DNA from: Bacillota bacterium | Lineage (GTDB): Bacteria > Bacillota > Clostridia > Lachnospirales > Lachnospiraceae | NCBI GenBank assembly: GCA_023415595.1 | Contig: JAEZJW010000123.1 | Coordinates: 1-9,443, forward strand | Direction: 5' to 3' | DNA length: 9,443 nucleotides | Shown here: positions 6,370-9,443 of the stretch, piece after piece | How positions within the stretch are numbered: position 1 is the first letter of the stretch | Layout: every line of letters begins with the position of its first letter | The notes under the pieces: generated by a model | Databases searched by the model: none | Told to the model about the DNA's origin: nothing | The model's input: only the letters and a program-made list of their open reading frames with translations | Position numbers and translations under genes: made by a program

Positions 6370-7029
6370 CTAGTCCAGATACCATTCGTCCTTCCCTGTC
6401 TCTTCCCCCGGGCCCTCTGATTTCGGCATATACTTCTTCAGGATATGCTCCATCATAAAGGAATTGATGAAGACAACGGTTGCAGGAATGAAGAACAGCA
6501 GCATAGGCATAAACGCCGTAAGGATGATAGCAGCAACTACTACCACCAACATTACAAAGGTGAAGGGAAGGTGCTTCATTGACATATAGACAGCAGCCTT
6601 GAACAATTGCTTAACTGTCATCTCGAATCTGGACAGAATCGGGAATGCAAACATGGTAAAGCTGATTGTCAGAAAAGTAAGCGCCAGATAGATACCAAGG
6701 AATACTGAACCTTTACTGCTATCCTCGCTCAAGGACTGCCAGGAAACATTGATATCAAAGTACAGGATCACGAAAATTGCCGTGAGGATTACACCGACGA
6801 TGGCACCACGCTTAAAATTCAAGCGGAAGCACTTGAAAAATTCTCGGAACAGATATCCCCTTTCCTTTCGGATTACCTTAACTGTTGTATAGTATAATGC
6901 AGTAGTTGCAGGTCCAATCGTTATCACCGGGATACATAAAAACACCCATAGTATACTCAGAAACAGAATATCACATATCTTACTCAGTACAGTTAACACC
7001 GGACTATCAATATTAAAAAGATTACCCAT
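6370..7029 (-). CDS. DUF624/YesL-family membrane protein
   Basis: The 219-residue product is a polytopic membrane protein of unknown biochemical role. Hydrophobic segments lie at about 19-38, 74-92, 108-131, 156-173 and 174-192. The segment PVITIGPATTALYYT (34-48) resembles the conserved N-terminal signature of the DUF624/YesL family. A charged loop (VIRKERGYLFREFFKCFR, about 52-69) separates the first two segments, and the tail after 195 is acidic. Family members often sit beside carbohydrate ABC transporters (yesLMN-type loci). None is visible here: the neighbours are rubrerythrin and glnN, so it appears to stand alone. The ATG at 7029 has AGGGGAG 7 nt upstream. No specific function can be assigned. 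Confidence 0.85.
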   Translation of the reverse strand: MGNLFNIDSPVLTVLSKICDILFLSILWVFLCIPVITIGPATTALYYTTVKVIRKERGYLFREFFKCFRLNFKRGAIVGVILTAIFVILYFDINVSWQSLSEDSSKGSVFLGIYLALTFLTISFTMFAFPILSRFEMTVKQLFKAAVYMSMKHLPFTFVMLVVVVAAIILTAFMPMLLFFIPATVVFINSFMMEHILKKYMPKSEGPGEETGKDEWYLD

Positions 7030-7094
7030 AATGAATCTCCCCTAATTCAAATTCTTAATTTTTTGTTTATTCATTAAACTGTTTATCATCATAC

Positions 7095-7103
7095 ATTTTA
7101 ACA
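7095..7103 (-). promoter_or_regulatory. Possible extended -10 promoter for the DUF624 gene
   Basis: On the minus strand TGTTAAAAT gives an extended -10 (TGn plus TAAAAT, 5 of 6) about 65 nt upstream of the start codon. No convincing -35 hexamer is present 17 nt further up. The rest of 7030-7181 is very AT-rich with no other feature that I can support. Confidence 0.35.
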
Positions 7104-7181
7104 CATCCTGTCCTCATAGAAAAGTAAAATAATTATTAAGTAATATTATGTGTTCCATAACTTTTAATAGATAGTAAAAAT

Positions 7182-7433
7182 ATGCGGCGCCTATTTTAAA
7201 TTAGTATTGTTTATCACATTCTAGGTATACAAAATAGCGTATGATTATTATCCACCAGAGACACGTTCTCACTCGATTGTCGCTCATAGCGGTACCTAAG
7301 GTTGTGACAGACAAGTCACTGCCACAACCTAAGTACCGATGGCGACAAACGGTCTCTTCATGGATAAATAATCACACGCTATCCGTTTTATATATGATGT
7401 GATAAACATTCTAGTTTTCTGAGGGCGCCGTAT
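7182..7433. repeat. ~250-bp imperfect palindrome, MITE-like or structured RNA
   Basis: The segment is nearly its own reverse complement. Ends ATGCGGCGCC (7182-7191) and GGCGCCGTAT (7424-7433) pair with one G-T wobble. Inside, TGTTTATCACAT (7208-7219) pairs perfectly with 7397-7408, 7234-7249 pairs with 7367-7382 with one wobble, and 7291-7306 pairs with 7323-7337 around a central loop at 7307-7322. The left arm carries about 14 extra bases near 7265-7280. There is no open reading frame of note. The ends are flanked by TA, but no longer target duplication is visible. It fills the gap between rubrerythrin and the DUF624 gene, starting 36 nt after the rubrerythrin stop, and may also end that transcript. 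Confidence 0.7.
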
Positions 7434-7469
7434 CTAGTTTATGATATGGAACAACTCAATATTTTATAT

Positions 7470-8063
7470 TTAGAAGCAGTCATCCAGCAACTGGAAGTAA
7501 TCCTTCGGATGCTTGCAGGCCGGACAGAGCTCCGGTGCCCCATCACCCTCATGTACATATCCGCAGTTTATGCATTTCCAAAATACCTTGCCGTCCTTCT
7601 TGAATACCGTTCCGTTCTCAATATTCTCCAAGAGCTTACGGTATCTGGCTTCATGGTGCTTTTCTACTCTAGCGATTAACTGGAACTTGGTTGCAACCTC
7701 CGTGAAGCCTTCCTCCTTCGCAGTCTTGGCAAAGGCAGGATAATCCACCTCCCATTCCTCATGCTCACCTGCGGCAGCAGATCTTAAATTTGCAATTGTA
7801 TCACCGAATGCGAAAGGATAGGTCGCATTGATTTCCACCGGTGCAGGATTCTCTCCATCCAGGTGATCCAAGGCAAGCTTCATGAACACCTTGGCATGTT
7901 CCTTCTCATTCTCAGCTGTCTCAAGGAAGATATTCTGTATCTGCTTATATCCTTCTTTCCCTGCAACTGATGCAAAGTAGGTATATCTCATTCTTGCCTG
8001 AGATTCTCCTGCGAAAGCCTTCATCAGATTCTCAAGTGTCTTAGTTCCTCTTAAATTCGCCAT
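7470..8063 (-). CDS. rbr: Rubrerythrin
   Basis: Rubrerythrin is a cytoplasmic non-haem iron peroxidase that reduces hydrogen peroxide in anaerobes, fed by electrons through a rubredoxin-type centre. The 197-residue product has the ferritin-like diiron domain with ligands Glu20, Glu53, His56, Glu100, Glu103, Glu134 and His137, and a C-terminal rubredoxin domain with Cys164/Cys167 (CINC) and Cys180/Cys183 (CPAC). All expected iron ligands are present, so it should be active. The usual GYVHEG turn follows the first Cys pair. The ATG at 8063 has AAGGGAG 8 nt upstream. The gene has its own intergenic regions on both sides, with a terminator upstream and the large palindrome downstream, and is likely transcribed alone. 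Confidence 0.97.
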   Translation of the reverse strand: MANLRGTKTLENLMKAFAGESQARMRYTYFASVAGKEGYKQIQNIFLETAENEKEHAKVFMKLALDHLDGENPAPVEINATYPFAFGDTIANLRSAAAGEHEEWEVDYPAFAKTAKEEGFTEVATKFQLIARVEKHHEARYRKLLENIENGTVFKKDGKVFWKCINCGYVHEGDGAPELCPACKHPKDYFQLLDDCF

Positions 8064-8139
8064 ATGTATGACTCCCTTCTAATGTGATATAGATTAGTTA
8101 TTTCTTTGATAAATATTTAAAATATCTCTCATAGTATAA

Positions 8140-8169
8140 AGTATACCATTGAAAAGGATGGAAAGGCAA
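8140..8169 (-). promoter_or_regulatory. Possible rubrerythrin promoter inside the upstream terminator
   Basis: TTGCCT (8169-8164, 4 of 6) lies 18 nt from TATACT (8145-8140, 5 of 6) on the minus strand. The -35 falls in the loop of the terminator hairpin that ends the preceding gene. The leader would be about 70 nt and would include a 13-bp AT-only palindrome at 8113-8125, which may be chance. The match is modest. Confidence 0.35.
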
Positions 8170-8183
8170 CCCCTTCCATCCTT
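8150..8183 (-). terminator. Intrinsic terminator of the DUF1015 gene
   Basis: A 10-bp perfect stem (8154-8163 with 8174-8183) encloses a 10-nt loop that can add two more pairs. On the minus strand the stem is followed by TTTTCAA. It begins about 26 nt after the stop codon at 8209, the normal position for a gene-end terminator. Confidence 0.8.
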
Positions 8184-8208
8184 GGAAATACTTATTCTAT
8201 GGTCTTGA

Positions 8209-9443
8209 TTATTCGAGAGAATGAATAAACAGACCGCTTCTTAATTTCGGTTCAAACCAGGTTGATTTCGGAGGCATCAGCTTCCCTGCATCGGATACAT
8301 CAAATAACTCTGTTATAGAAGTAGGGTACATCGAAAAGGCCACCTTCATATCCTCTGCCACTCTGCGCTCCAGCTCTTTTAAGCCCCGGATACCGCCGAT
8401 GAAGTCAATTCTCTTTTCCGTTCTCGGATCTGTAATACCAAGGACCGGCTGCAGCAGATAATCCTGTAAGAGCGAGACATCCAGAGACTTTACGGGATCT
8501 GAAAGATTTCTTAAGGCTTCCTTCGCTTCAAGGGTATACCACTTTCCTTCCAGATACATCCCAAACTCAGTTTTCTTACCGGGAGCAAAAGGCTCTTCAA
8601 CCGCAGGTGTGACAGAGAAGTGTTCTCCTGCCTTCCTCATAAACTCCTCCACTGTCAGCCCGTTCAGATCCTTCACCGCTCTATTATAAGGCATGATCAT
8701 GAGCTGGTCATGAGGAAATAAAACCGATAGGAAATAGTTGAACTCCTCTTCACCGGTATAGCCCGGGTGCGCCTTCCGCCGTTTTAAACCAACCTTCACA
8801 GCAGAGGCTGCCCGATGATGCCCGTCTGCGATATAGATGCTTTCGATAGCCTCAAAAGCACTCCTTATTTTATCAACCGGTTCCTTACGGGAGATCCTCC
8901 ATACCTGATGACCGATTCCATCCACAGAGATGAAATGATAAAGCGGTTCCTCCTGCTTGACCTCCTCTACGATCAGGTCAAGCTCCCTCCTGGAGCGATA
9001 AGCCAGAAAGATCGGACCGGTCTGCGCATTACAGATATCAACATGGTTAATCCGGTCAATCTCTTTATCTTCCCTGGTATTCTCATGTTTTTTAATTACA
9101 TTATCCAGATAATCATCAATTGAGGCGCAGGCAACGATTCCCGTCTGCGACCTTCCCGCCATCGTCAGCTCATAGATATAATAGCATTCTTCCGTGTCTT
9201 TCTGCAGGATCCCTTGTCCGACCATGGCATCCAGAAGCTCCTTGGCTTTCACATATACTCTCGGATCATAGGTATCCACCTCGTCGGGAAATTGTGTCTC
9301 TGCCCTGTCGATATTCAAAAAGGATAAGGGCTCCCTTAAGACCTCCTCCTTTGCTTCCTTTCGATTATATACATCATATGGTAATGCTGCCACCCGTTCG
9401 GCTGCCTTTCTCTCCGGTCTGATACATTGAAACGGTCTTACTG
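8209..9443 (-). CDS. DUF1015-family protein, 5' end cut by the window edge
   Basis: This is a conserved cytoplasmic protein of unknown biochemical function. The frame is open to the window edge, giving about 410 residues. The visible N-terminus reads VRPFQCIRP and then VAALPYDVYN, which is how family members begin, so only a few residues are missing; a GTG at 9393 is internal, not the start. The most striking motif is IYIADGHHRAASA (codons around 8796-8838), invariant in the family as I know it and reminiscent of the DGHHR-type motif of the ParB/sulfiredoxin fold. In clostridia, as I recall, members are often found near serine biosynthesis genes (serA, serC); that cannot be checked here because the upstream neighbour lies outside. 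A terminator at 8150-8183 closes the gene. Confidence 0.88.
   Translation of the reverse strand, partial: VRPFQCIRPERKAAERVAALPYDVYNRKEAKEEVLREPLSFLNIDRAETQFPDEVDTYDPRVYVKAKELLDAMVGQGILQKDTEECYYIYELTMAGRSQTGIVACASIDDYLDNVIKKHENTREDKEIDRINHVDICNAQTGPIFLAYRSRRELDLIVEEVKQEEPLYHFISVDGIGHQVWRISRKEPVDKIRSAFEAIESIYIADGHHRAASAVKVGLKRRKAHPGYTGEEEFNYFLSVLFPHDQLMIMPYNRAVKDLNGLTVEEFMRKAGEHFSVTPAVEEPFAPGKKTEFGMYLEGKWYTLEAKEALRNLSDPVKSLDVSLLQDYLLQPVLGITDPRTEKRIDFIGGIRGLKELERRVAEDMKVAFSMYPTSITELFDVSDAGKLMPPKSTWFEPKLRSGLFIHSLE

Noticed and set aside
7182..7433. CRISPR array or transposase remnant
   Set aside because: There are no regularly spaced direct repeats and no coding remnant; the structure is a single inverted repeat.
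8113..8125. AT-only palindrome upstream of rubrerythrin as a PerR box
   Set aside because: It lacks the spacing and arms of the PerR consensus, and such short AT palindromes are common by chance in this DNA.

Overview
The window looks like a stretch of chromosome from a low-GC anaerobic Firmicute, most likely a Lachnospiraceae-type clostridium. The reasons are a type II fatty-acid cluster in the order fabT-fabH-acpP-fabK-fabD, a type III glutamine synthetase, a rubredoxin-tailed rubrerythrin, strong GGAGG ribosome binding sites and AT-rich intergenic DNA. The genus is an inference. All nine genes lie on the minus strand, so transcription runs from high to low coordinates. The gene at each end is cut by the window edge.

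In transcription order: 9443-8209 is a DUF1015 protein lacking only its first residues, closed by a good intrinsic terminator at about 8150-8183. Rubrerythrin (8063-7470) follows, with a possible promoter embedded in that terminator. The interval 7030-7469 has no gene. It holds a roughly 250-bp imperfect palindrome (7182-7433) that looks like a MITE-type or structured-RNA element, followed by a weak promoter for a DUF624/YesL membrane protein (7029-6370). Glutamine synthetase III, glnN (6159-4051), has a candidate promoter at 6242-6270 and a clear intrinsic terminator between that promoter and its start codon, which implies attenuation. A strong hairpin at 3973-4006 ends glnN.

The remainder (3882 to 1) is the start of a fatty-acid synthesis operon. 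A consensus-like promoter overlaps a perfect 21-bp palindrome with the TTTGA-N3-TCAAA core of FabT boxes. The genes follow: fabT (MarR-type repressor), fabH (initiating condensing enzyme), acpP (acyl carrier protein), fabK (FMN-dependent enoyl-ACP reductase) and fabD (malonyl transacylase, running off the window). FabT probably senses acyl-ACP and represses its own operon.

The most unusual feature is the roughly 100-nt leader between acpP and fabK. It carries three tandem hairpins built from CCTCC(C)/(G)GGAGG arms. The last one buries the whole fabK Shine-Dalgarno sequence. The arms can also pair one step out of register, and in that register the fabK Shine-Dalgarno is free. This suggests a register-shift translational switch on the enoyl reductase step. 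It is a hypothesis from base pairing alone.
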